DNA from: Lachnospiraceae bacterium
GTDB lineage: Bacteria > Bacillota > Clostridia > Lachnospirales > Lachnospiraceae
DNA: 38,805 nt
Direction: 5' to 3'
Assembly (NCBI GenBank): GCA_024403485.1
Contig: JAKSRT010000012.1
Coordinates: 1 to 38,805, forward strand
The notes under the pieces: generated by a model
What the model was told of the DNA's origin: nothing
The model's input: only the letters and a program-made list of their open reading frames with translations
Database searches by the model: none
Program-made: the position numbers and the translations under genes
Shown: piece by piece, positions 7,227 through 14,842 of the stretch
Numbering within the stretch: position 1 is the stretch's first letter
Layout of the letters: every line of letters starts with the position of its first letter

Positions 7227-9236
7227 TCAAACAGATAATCCGCCTTCGTAAACAGCTCTTAATATCTCACCAACACTCCAGGCCTGCGAATAGCAGCCTC
7301 CGCTGATATGCGGCGGGTCACCGTCAAATACCTCAGCTATGCCCCCGATGCATCCATCATTTAAATGTTGTTTTATTGGCCAAAGAAGCTTTTCTGCTTT
7401 TTCTTTGGCTTTAGGATCACTAGCGTTAACCTTTAAGTATGCAGTAATGAAAGGCCCCATCAAAAATCCCCAAGCCGTTCCCTGGTGGTAGGCCTCATCT
7501 CTTTTCGCCAATTCTCCTTTATACAAGCCATGATACTCCGGATCCTCCGGCGCCAGACTCCTTATTCCAAAATCCGTGTAAAGTTTGCTTCTTACTACAT
7601 TTACAATAGATTTTTCTTTGATTTCATCGAGAATTTGATATGGAAGGGATACTGCAAAAATTTGATTTGGTCGTATCTTTTCATCATTTCTTTTTGAACC
7701 GTCAGGTAATATTTCATCAACCACATCAAAAAGACAGTCTGTTGATTTATTATAGAATTTTTCACAAAACGATTTCTTAACCAAAGAAGCTAATCCCTTT
7801 AACTCCTCTGAAAAAGCGCTATCTTTAAATATATCGGCCAGTTTTGCCGTAATCATTAACGCATTATACCAAAGTGCATTAATTTCTACCGGCTTACCGT
7901 GCCTTGGAGTCATAACCCTGTCACCGACCCTTACATCCATCCAAGTAACCTGGTCTAAATCGGAGCCCGCCGTTATTAGTCCGTCTGTATCCATTTTTAT
8001 GGAAAAGTCGGTTCCGGACTTGTAACAGCGGATTATATTTTTCATTGTGGAGTAAAGTTTATCTTTTACAAAATCTTTCGCATCTTCGCTCTTGTCATAT
8101 TCAAGATACTTATAAATGCAATAGAAAAACCAAAGAGATGCATCCACGGTATTGTACAAAGGTTCAACTCCCGTATCGGGAAACATATTGGGAATAAGTC
8201 CCTTATTTTCATATTTTGCAAAGGTTTCAAGTATACTTTTTGCATCCTCAAACCTCTTAGTTACCAAAGTAAGCCCTGTAAATGCAATCATGGTATCCCT
8301 GCCCCAGTCGGTAAACCATGGAAGCCCCGCCAAAACAGTTTTTCCTTTTGTCGATTCGCGTCTTACCACAAATTTGTCGGATGCTTCAATTAAATCCTTG
8401 GTAAATTCATCACTTACCGCCGCCGTCTTCATAATATTTCCAATTCGCTCACGCGCAGGCTTTATTGTTTTTTCCGCATTTTGTTCGTATTGCTCTTCAA
8501 TAGAAAAAACAATACTTACATTCTTTGTTACGCCGCTTTGGATGCCAATCTGAATTCGAACAGGACAATATCCGATATCGCTCGAGCTCATTCCGTTATC
8601 TATTTCAGTCTGAAGTTCTATATTGGTATCAAACCTTTCAGATACAGGGACTACCTCAAGGCTGCCCTCGCTTGAAAACAAACTTAATATTAAATCTTTG
8701 TTTTTTTCCGGCACAAACTTAAGCGTATTTTTTTCTATATTATAATCAAACCCTAAATCTGACTTTTTTGAGCCATCATTATGATCTCTGTAATTGATTA
8801 CAGGATTCAGCAAAAGAACACAGTCTCTTCCTTCATTGTTTATCTCATATAAAACAGCAACCGTGTTCTTCTCCCACTCATAAGCAATGGTCTTCTTTAT
8901 AAAAAGGCCTTCCACTTCATAAATAAATGAAGGAACAACGTCAAGACAGAATCCGGTCTGGTAAAGATATCCTTCTCTTGATGCCTGATTTTTCTTTTTC
9001 CCCGAATACAAATCTATAATCTTATCTTCAAAACAAACTGTTTCATATAAGCCATTAACCAAAACCTTCCGCTCAGTAGGAGCATGAAGAGAAGCAATAA
9101 AAAGACCATGGTGCTTTCTTGTATTTGCACCGACAATACTGCTGCCTGCATAACTACCAAGCCCGTTGGTAATAACCCATTCTCTGCGAATAGCTTCTTT
9201 GTAATTTCTAAAACACTCTCGTCCTAAATATCTCAT
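7227..9236 (-). CDS. Glycogen debranching enzyme, amylo-alpha-1,6-glucosidase type (GH133)
   Basis: A 669-residue cytoplasmic enzyme that removes alpha-1,6-linked glucose from glycogen. The N-terminal domain (about 1-265) opens with REWVITNGLGSYAGSSIVGANTRKHHGLF, the GDE_N signature. The C-terminal (alpha/alpha)6 domain carries LPWFTDWGRDTMIAF near 305, DQVTWMDVRVG near 430, IRPNQIFAVSLPYQ near 540 and YHQGTAWGFLMGPF near 605. Length fits the bacterial family. The start is unusual: no good ribosome binding site (AAAAGG is 12 bases away), while a sigma-A promoter would place +1 on the A of the ATG. No glycogen synthesis gene is nearby. Confidence 0.88.
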   Translation of the reverse strand: MRYLGRECFRNYKEAIRREWVITNGLGSYAGSSIVGANTRKHHGLFIASLHAPTERKVLVNGLYETVCFEDKIIDLYSGKKKNQASREGYLYQTGFCLDVVPSFIYEVEGLFIKKTIAYEWEKNTVAVLYEINNEGRDCVLLLNPVINYRDHNDGSKKSDLGFDYNIEKNTLKFVPEKNKDLILSLFSSEGSLEVVPVSERFDTNIELQTEIDNGMSSSDIGYCPVRIQIGIQSGVTKNVSIVFSIEEQYEQNAEKTIKPARERIGNIMKTAAVSDEFTKDLIEASDKFVVRRESTKGKTVLAGLPWFTDWGRDTMIAFTGLTLVTKRFEDAKSILETFAKYENKGLIPNMFPDTGVEPLYNTVDASLWFFYCIYKYLEYDKSEDAKDFVKDKLYSTMKNIIRCYKSGTDFSIKMDTDGLITAGSDLDQVTWMDVRVGDRVMTPRHGKPVEINALWYNALMITAKLADIFKDSAFSEELKGLASLVKKSFCEKFYNKSTDCLFDVVDEILPDGSKRNDEKIRPNQIFAVSLPYQILDEIKEKSIVNVVRSKLYTDFGIRSLAPEDPEYHGLYKGELAKRDEAYHQGTAWGFLMGPFITAYLKVNASDPKAKEKAEKLLWPIKQHLNDGCIGGIAEVFDGDPPHISGGCYSQAWSVGEILRAVYEGGLSV

Positions 9237-9242
9237 GTAAAC

Positions 9243-9271
9243 AGTATACCTTTTAGCTGCCTATTCAACAA
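9243..9271 (-). promoter_or_regulatory. Promoter of the debranching enzyme, possibly giving a leaderless mRNA
   Basis: On the minus strand TTGTTG (9266-9271), a 17-base spacer and TATACT (9243-9248) are followed by only six bases before the ATG at 9236. By standard -10 to +1 spacing transcription would begin at the start codon. Confidence 0.5.
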
Positions 9272-9403
9272 ACACCAATAATAAATATTTGTAGAAATTT
9301 GTGTTTATTTAATGGAATTATTTTCTTATAATTAAGAGTAGGTTTCTTTTAAAAATGATAGAATAACAGATAATGTCATAAACTTTAATATATAAGAGAA
9401 TTA

Positions 9404-10921
9404 ATGAAAAATTTCGCACAACTTCTTTCCAAAATTGCATATATTATAGCCGGTGCTATCCTATTGTTTCTTGCACTTAAGTCCGTTACTTGCTCATACC
9501 ATTTCGATTTATATAATCTTTCCTCCGCACTTTTTACGGTCAAAGATCGGTTTTATATTACTTTACCCCTTTCAATTACGTTAATGGGTCTGTTTTTTGC
9601 ACTTTCGAAACTTCTTTTCAAAAATCTCGACGAAACAGTAAAAAGAAAACGACTCAATTTGATATCGATTATTGTTTCCTCTTTGATTTTTGTCATTTTG
9701 CTTATCTGGGTTATTTGTACATTAATTCCCCCATACTGGGATCAGATGCAGGTTTATCTCGACGCGCAAAACTTTAACAACGGCGATTATTCGGATATGG
9801 AGCTTGCATATCTTTCCATGTATCCGCAGCAATATGGCCTTATTTTCTTTGAAAGCTTATTATTGAAAATATACAATCACTATGGATTTTTGCAGGCTAT
9901 CAATGCTTTATTTATTGCACTTACCGTTTTTGTGGGTACAAAGCTTACCGTTGAAATCAGTAGTTCTTATGAAGCAGGCTTTTTCGGTCTTTGCTTTTTA
10001 TCAACCTGCTTCCCTCTTTTCTACTATGTAAGTTTTGTATACGGAGATGTCTTTTTCATTTTCTCCGCTGTTTTGGTTTCTTTTCTTACCATAAAATTTA
10101 TTAAAACCGGAAAGTGGGGCTATATCATCGGTGGGTTGATTACCTCTCTTATAATGATTCCGGTAAGAGAAAACTCCTTAATATTTTTAATCTCTCTTTC
10201 CATTCTGCTTATCTTGTATAGCATGAAAAACAAAAGTTTAAGATTATTTGTTCTTGCTCTTCTTTATATTCTTTTGCCTTTATTATCAAATAAGGCAATC
10301 GAAGGCTATTATGAAAATAAATGCGATATTGATATCAACGAAAAAGAGATGCCGGCAATAAACTGGATTGTGATGGGTCTGCAAGGCGATCCTTATACAG
10401 GTAGCGTTGTTGGATATTACAATGGTTTTAACCTCGGAACCTGGAGTCTTTATTCAGGAGATAAAGAAATCATTAATGAAGTATCAAAGGAATTTTTTAA
10501 TGATAGAATAAGTGAATTTAAATCTAACCCCCGATTTGCAGCTGATTTCTTTATTGTAAAAGCTTCAGAGCAGTGGCTTGACCCGTTTTTTGAATCTACT
10601 CAGATGACTTTTAATTCCGATGTAGACTATAACTCCATAAAGCTTTTATATAACAGTAAAACCATGGGCATTGTAAGATTCTATATGAATTTATTTCAAA
10701 CTTCCGTATATCTGCTGGCATTTGCCTACATTGTTTACTGTGTTCGTCGTAAGAAAGAATTCTACTCTTTGGTGCTGGCTGTTGGTTTTATAGGAGGTTT
10801 TCTTTTTTCACTTATTTGGGAAGCAAAGGGACGCTATACTTTCCCCTTCTTTATTATGCTTATTCCTATAGCGGCCTGCGGTTTGGCTAATATCATCAAT
10901 GCTATTAAACGCAAAGATTAA
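9404..10921 (+). CDS. Multi-pass membrane protein, putative GT-C glycosyltransferase (copy 1)
   Basis: A 505-residue integral membrane protein with about 11-13 hydrophobic helices and a soluble stretch at about 305-400. An acidic pair site DQ at 113-114 falls in an early loop after PPYW, where GT39/PMT-like GT-C enzymes keep their catalytic aspartate. Shared with the next gene are NNGDYSDMELAYLSMYPQQ-type, YVSFVYGDVFF, IMIPVRENSL, EMPAINWIVMGLQ, EQWLDPFF and a C-terminal GRYTFPFFIMLIPIAA. The likely job is adding a sugar from a polyprenyl-phosphate donor to a wall glycan or lipid, but donor and acceptor are unknown. The ribosome binding site is weak (AAGAGAA). TATAAT at 9327-9332 may be the -10. 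Confidence 0.65.
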   Translation: MKNFAQLLSKIAYIIAGAILLFLALKSVTCSYHFDLYNLSSALFTVKDRFYITLPLSITLMGLFFALSKLLFKNLDETVKRKRLNLISIIVSSLIFVILLIWVICTLIPPYWDQMQVYLDAQNFNNGDYSDMELAYLSMYPQQYGLIFFESLLLKIYNHYGFLQAINALFIALTVFVGTKLTVEISSSYEAGFFGLCFLSTCFPLFYYVSFVYGDVFFIFSAVLVSFLTIKFIKTGKWGYIIGGLITSLIMIPVRENSLIFLISLSILLILYSMKNKSLRLFVLALLYILLPLLSNKAIEGYYENKCDIDINEKEMPAINWIVMGLQGDPYTGSVVGYYNGFNLGTWSLYSGDKEIINEVSKEFFNDRISEFKSNPRFAADFFIVKASEQWLDPFFESTQMTFNSDVDYNSIKLLYNSKTMGIVRFYMNLFQTSVYLLAFAYIVYCVRRKKEFYSLVLAVGFIGGFLFSLIWEAKGRYTFPFFIMLIPIAACGLANIINAIKRKD

Positions 10922-10995
10922 GTTTGAAAATTAATATTCAAACTGTGTTAATGCTTTCATTCAAACAAACTGATTGAAATCATTTGGAGACAACT

Positions 10996-12546
10996 ATGAA
11001 AAAAACTTCTTTAATTTTATCTAAAATTATATTTGGAATCAGTGCGGTAATATTACTGTATTTAACACTTAATGCATTTCATTATTCTTTTTATATGAAT
11101 TTGTACTACTACGAGGGCATTTCATGGATAGCGGAAGGACCAGATTCCAGACTGAAAAATATACTTGCGGTTTTAGCCGGTTTCATTTTGTTATTTTTGC
11201 TGTCTAAGCTTCTGTTTCTTGGCTCAAAGAACAAAGAAAACAAAAATCACCGTGTTCTCATTTTGGCCATAGTATTTTGTGCTGTAATTCTTGCAGGATT
11301 AATCTATTTTGTGACCAAAACTCACATTTCTGTGGAATGTGATCAGCTTGAAGTATTTAATTTAGCTTCCATGCTGGCAAAGGGTGATTACAGTGAGGTA
11401 GGTAACTACTATTTTCAAATGTATCCTCAGCAGCTCGGTCTTGCTTTTTTTGAAAGCATTTTTCTTCATTTTACAAGTGACCCTCTGATTTTTCAGATTT
11501 TGAATGCGATTTTCATTTCTGCCTCGGTTTTCTTTATATACCGTTTGAGTCACGAATTATTTGCCAGCCCCGAAATATCCTTTTTCACATTAATGCTTAT
11601 CGTTGTTAACTTCCCGTTTTATTACTATACGAGCTTTGTTTACGGTGATGTGTTTATGATATTTGCCTCGCTTTTTATAAGCTGGGCTGCAATCAAATAT
11701 TTTAAAACAGGGAAACTTCTTTATCCAATATTACTTATGGTGGCTTCTGTCATTATGATTCCGGTTCGAAAGAACTCTCTGGTATTTTTATTGGCTCTTG
11801 CCATTGTTATGATATTAAAATCTTTACATGTAAAAAAACTTGCACCGGTTATTTTGGCTATACTGGTAATTATACTTCCCCTTCTTTTTAACAAAGCCAT
11901 TATTAAAGGCTATGAAACAAAGGGTGAAACAACTATTGATAACGAAATGCCTGCTATCAACTGGATTGCCATGGGGCTATACGATGCGGTCAATCCCGGT
12001 TACAGTGTTGGTGTTTACAATATGTACAACGAACTTACTTATTTTAATGCCGGAAGAAATACCGAAGCCTCTAAAGAGGCTTCCAAGGCGTTTATCGAGG
12101 AAAGACTTGATTATTTTAAAAAAAATCCTGAAGCGTGCCGTAAGTTCTTTAGATTTAAAACCCTTGAGCAGTGGACAGAGCCAACTTTTTCTTCCATTGA
12201 CTCTACCGTAGGCGACCACAAATACTGCTGGGAAGAAGTTAAATTCTCCTACGACTTTCATACTTTAGACAGAATGAGTCGATTAATGAACTATGTTCAG
12301 GCAATTGCATATTTCTTTAGCTTTATATATATGTTATTCGCAATAGTGAGTGAAAAAGAAATTGGAAGTGTTCTGCCTGTCCTGGCTTTTGTCGGAGGAT
12401 TTCTTTTCAGTCTGATTTGGGAAGCCAGCGGAAGATATACATATCCTTACTTTATTATTCTGCTTCCTATTGCCGCTGCCGGAATAGGCAAAACTTGGAA
12501 ATTGCTGATGTCTGTGTATTTCAAGTATATAAAGAAATCAGAGTAG
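10996..12546 (+). CDS. Multi-pass membrane protein, putative GT-C glycosyltransferase (copy 2)
   Basis: A 516-residue paralogue of the preceding gene, 74 bases downstream. Topology is the same: about 11-13 helices, the loop acid at D116-Q117 in VECDQLEVF, KGDYSEVGNYYFQMYPQQLGL, YYTSFVYGDVFM, IMIPVRKNSLVFL, EMPAINWIAMGLY, EQWTEPTF and GRYTYPYFIILLPIAAAG. ATG 10996 is chosen because GGAG (10986-10989) is the ribosome binding site; a longer frame from TTG 10984 would overlap it. The pair looks like a tandem duplication with clear divergence, most marked in the first extracellular loop. Same functional guess and same doubt as copy 1. Confidence 0.65.
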   Translation: MKKTSLILSKIIFGISAVILLYLTLNAFHYSFYMNLYYYEGISWIAEGPDSRLKNILAVLAGFILLFLLSKLLFLGSKNKENKNHRVLILAIVFCAVILAGLIYFVTKTHISVECDQLEVFNLASMLAKGDYSEVGNYYFQMYPQQLGLAFFESIFLHFTSDPLIFQILNAIFISASVFFIYRLSHELFASPEISFFTLMLIVVNFPFYYYTSFVYGDVFMIFASLFISWAAIKYFKTGKLLYPILLMVASVIMIPVRKNSLVFLLALAIVMILKSLHVKKLAPVILAILVIILPLLFNKAIIKGYETKGETTIDNEMPAINWIAMGLYDAVNPGYSVGVYNMYNELTYFNAGRNTEASKEASKAFIEERLDYFKKNPEACRKFFRFKTLEQWTEPTFSSIDSTVGDHKYCWEEVKFSYDFHTLDRMSRLMNYVQAIAYFFSFIYMLFAIVSEKEIGSVLPVLAFVGGFLFSLIWEASGRYTYPYFIILLPIAAAGIGKTWKLLMSVYFKYIKKSE

Positions 12547-12581
12547 ATTTTTATATTTCGGAATATGGTGTAATAAATTAC

Positions 12582-12599
12582 GTTTTTGAATTCAAAAAC
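12582..12599. repeat. 18-bp perfect palindrome upstream of the rRNA methyltransferase
   Basis: GTTTTTGAATTCAAAAAC reads identically on both strands and lies 18 bases before the start codon at 12618, just ahead of the AAGAGG ribosome binding site. It could be an operator or a weak mRNA hairpin. Confidence 0.4.
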
Positions 12600-12617
12600 A
12601 ATAATAAGAGGCAATAA

Positions 12618-13967
12618 ATGAACTCAGAAAATCTCGTAAAAAATACAATTGTAACAATCAAAAAAGGTGAGGGGCGCAGTTTAAAAGCCGGAGGGGCCTG
12701 GATATTTGATAACGAAATTGAATCCATTATGGGCACCTTTAAAAACGGGGATATTGTTAAAGTAAATGACTTTGATGGTTTTCCCCTTGGTGCGGGCTTT
12801 ATTAATCAAAATTCAAAGATTCGCATAAGAATGCTTACAAGAAGCCGCGATCAGGAAATAACCAAAGAATTCCTTAAATCAAGAGTTCAGGCAGCTTGGG
12901 AATATAGAAAAAATGTAATGTTTGGTGGCAATACTGAAAGCCTTCCGGGTATCGGTACCACAAACAGACCGGATTTAAACTGCTGCCGCGTAATTTTTGG
13001 CGAAGCGGACTTTCTTCCGGGACTTACGGTTGATAAATATAATGATATTTTAGTTGTAGAATGTCTCGCTCTCGGTATGGAACCTCTTAAAGAAATAATT
13101 ATTGATTTTCTTCGCGAAATCTTTATGGAGGATGGCATAGAAATTCGTCTTGTATATGAAAGAAGCGATGCAAGAGAACGTGATAAGGAGGGACTTCAAA
13201 GATTTAAAGGCGTTTTATGGAGCAATGTTGATTCCTGGATGTCCAGAAAAGGAATCAATGATTACGGAAAAGAAAATGAATGTCCCATTCCCAACACAAT
13301 GATCGTAGAAAACGGAGTTCACTATAGTGTTGATGTAGTCAGCGGACAAAAAACAGGCTTTTTCCTTGATCAGAAATATAACAGAAATGCCATTCAGAAA
13401 CTTTGCGCCGGAAAAAGGGTTCTTGATTGCTTTACCCACATGGGAACTTTTGCACTAAATGCGGGTCTTGCAGGTGCTAAAGAAGTTACAGGTCTTGATA
13501 TTTCCGAGTTTGCCGTAAATCAGGCCAACGAAAATGCAAAAATCAATCATCTAGAAGACAGAGTTTCTTTCAGATGCGCAAATGTTCTTGACGAACTTCC
13601 TAAATTAAAAGAAACCGGTGAACTATATGATGTGGTAATTCTCGATCCCCCCGCCTTCACTAAATCCAAAGATGCCACCAAAAATGCCATCAAAGGCTAT
13701 AGAGAAGTAAACATGAAAGGTCTTAAACTAGTAAAAGACGGCGGGTACCTGGCCACCTGTTCCTGCTCTCACTTTATGACCCAACAGTTATTTACCGAGA
13801 TGATGCACCAGGCTGCAAAAGCTACCCACAAACGCCTTCGCCAGGTCGAATTCCGCACCCAGGCTCCCGATCACCCGATTCTTTGGAACAGCGCCCCAGG
13901 AACCGAGGAATCATACTACTTGAAGTTCTTTATCTTCCAGGTTTGCGATGAGTGGGGACGGTCCTAA
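12618..13967 (+). CDS. Class I rRNA large-subunit methyltransferase, RlmI/PUA type
   Basis: A 449-residue SAM-dependent methyltransferase of the RlmI/YwbD group that makes m5C in 23S rRNA. An N-terminal PUA-like domain (about 8-90: TIVTIKKGEGRSLKAGGAWIF) is followed by a middle domain with DVVSGQKTGFFLDQKYNR (about 238-255). The Rossmann core carries VLDCFTHMGTFALNAGLAGA (about 268-287), a GLDIS acidic end, and the catalytic-region motif VILDPPAFTKSK (about 340-351). AAGAGG is the ribosome binding site. Homologues normally end near YYLKFFIFQV. Here the last codons (EWGRS, stop) come from a dispersed repeat copy, so the repeat supplies the stop codon. Confidence 0.88.
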   Translation: MNSENLVKNTIVTIKKGEGRSLKAGGAWIFDNEIESIMGTFKNGDIVKVNDFDGFPLGAGFINQNSKIRIRMLTRSRDQEITKEFLKSRVQAAWEYRKNVMFGGNTESLPGIGTTNRPDLNCCRVIFGEADFLPGLTVDKYNDILVVECLALGMEPLKEIIIDFLREIFMEDGIEIRLVYERSDARERDKEGLQRFKGVLWSNVDSWMSRKGINDYGKENECPIPNTMIVENGVHYSVDVVSGQKTGFFLDQKYNRNAIQKLCAGKRVLDCFTHMGTFALNAGLAGAKEVTGLDISEFAVNQANENAKINHLEDRVSFRCANVLDELPKLKETGELYDVVILDPPAFTKSKDATKNAIKGYREVNMKGLKLVKDGGYLATCSCSHFMTQQLFTEMMHQAAKATHKRLRQVEFRTQAPDHPILWNSAPGTEESYYLKFFIFQVCDEWGRS

Positions 13968-13982
13968 TTACACGCTTGGCTC
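13951..13982 (+). repeat. Dispersed repeat copy A (11-bp deletion form)
   Basis: AGTGGGGACGGTCCTAATTA followed by CACGC, then TTGGCTC. It matches the reverse complement of copies B and C but lacks 11 internal bases (TCATGGGGGTT). It supplies the last four codons and stop of the methyltransferase. The core GGACGGTCC is an odd palindrome. Confidence 0.8.
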
Positions 13983-13989
13983 AAATAAA

Positions 13990-14026
13990 AAAGGGATTTA
14001 ACAGCTTCTTGTTGTTAAATCCCTTT
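13990..14026. terminator. Bidirectional terminator after the methyltransferase
   Basis: A perfect 14-bp stem (13990-14003 with 14013-14026; AAAGGGATTTAACA and its complement) with a nine-base loop, followed by CTTTTT on the plus strand and A-rich sequence on the other side. It separates the methyltransferase from the convergent 2H gene. Confidence 0.85.
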
Positions 14027-14030
14027 CTTT

Positions 14031-14531
14031 TTACTTATTTAGTTCTACTCTTGCTATAAATCTTGTTGGGAAAAACTCATACAAGCTTATATCCTTCACG
14101 ACTCCCTTTGCGGGTAATTGCATCGTACTAAGTTCTTTTATTACAGATAATGTTTCTTCATCTTCACCAATAAATAGTGTCGCATGAGCAGAATATCCAT
14201 CAAACTTGTTCAGTGCTTTTTCTTTTGTCAAATTATATAAATCCAACAATTCCTGATTCATGGTCGGATTTAAATATACTACCCTGAGCCCGAAAAGGCC
14301 GATTCCGGAAAAACTTACCTCCGTTTGCTTAAATTTGTCTTTTATTTCATTTAAAACAAGTTTTAGATTTTCTTCTTCCTCAACCGGAAAAGAGTTTATA
14401 GTAAAATGACACGGTATATCTCTTGTTTTTTTATCGAGAAATCCTTTGGCATCCAATATCTCTTCGCAGGCCTTTACACCCTTTTGAACATCCTCGTCCA
14501 ATTCTGCCATCAAGCAAAGAAATTTATCCAT
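14031..14531 (-). CDS. 2H phosphoesterase (2'-5' RNA ligase family protein)
   Basis: A 166-residue cytoplasmic protein with the two HxT motifs that define the 2H superfamily: HFT at 42-44 and HAT at 116-118. Members hydrolyse or form 2'-5' or cyclic phosphodiester bonds in RNA or nucleotide substrates; the substrate here is unknown. I place the start at 14531, preceded by GAGAGGAG. The open frame continues upstream to 14654, but those codons run through repeat copy B (giving GTVLITRSWGFWL-type residues) and are not family sequence. It lies between a strong terminator and the repeat, probably on its own promoter. Confidence 0.75.
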   Translation of the reverse strand: MDKFLCLMAELDEDVQKGVKACEEILDAKGFLDKKTRDIPCHFTINSFPVEEEENLKLVLNEIKDKFKQTEVSFSGIGLFGLRVVYLNPTMNQELLDLYNLTKEKALNKFDGYSAHATLFIGEDEETLSVIKELSTMQLPAKGVVKDISLYEFFPTRFIARVELNK

Positions 14532-14613
14532 AGATTTAATGCTCCTCTCATTATTTATCAAAATATATTCTATCTTCCCATAGACAAAGGAAAAAGAACG
14601 CATTGTTCTTGCA

Positions 14614-14655
14614 AGCCAAAACCCCCATGAGCGTGTAATTAGGACTGTCCCCACT
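14614..14655 (-). repeat. Dispersed repeat copy B
   Basis: A 42-bp element, read on the minus strand from AGTGGGGAC to TTTTGGCT, differing from copy C at a single base. It lies about 80 bases upstream of the 2H gene start and in the same orientation as copy C, 251 bp away. Confidence 0.85.
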
Positions 14656-14701
14656 AATATTTAAGTGCTATACTTGTCTTGAGGAAAGGAGGTACATGCT
14701 T

Positions 14702-14740
14702 ATGAAAAATACCTCACCTGTCCGTATTACGGACAACTAA
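14702..14740 (+). CDS. 12-codon mini-ORF with a very strong ribosome binding site
   Basis: The sequence GAGGAAAGGAGG (14681-14692) sits nine bases before an ATG opening a frame that encodes MKNTSPVRITDN and stops. TATACT (14669-14674) could be a -10. The codons contain a 15-base palindrome, GTCCGTATTACGGAC (14720-14734). The unit lies between repeat copies B and C and is followed by a terminator. It could be a leader peptide, a translated small protein, or the stump of a gene lost with a mobile element. I do not recognise the peptide. Confidence 0.3.
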   Translation: MKNTSPVRITDN

Positions 14741-14787
14741 CCTCGATTGGCGCATCCCATTTTGGCTCTGCGCATTACATATATAAA

Positions 14788-14819
14788 GCCTCTCATTATA
14801 CCAATGAGAGGCCTTTTTT
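14788..14819 (+). terminator. Intrinsic terminator after the mini-ORF
   Basis: GCCTCTCATT (14788-14797) pairs perfectly with AATGAGAGGC (14803-14812) around a five-base loop, followed by CTTTTTT. On the other strand TTTATATAT follows the stem, so it may also end the acyltransferase transcript. Confidence 0.85.
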
Positions 14820-14842
14820 ATACGCTAAATATTTATCTTTCA

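Noticed and set aside
8152-8553. 133-codon plus-strand open frame
   Set aside because: Antisense shadow of the glycogen debranching enzyme.
14532-14654. N-terminal extension of the 2H phosphoesterase frame
   Set aside because: These codons run through repeat copy B and AT-rich DNA; the 2H domain is complete from 14531, which has its own ribosome binding site.
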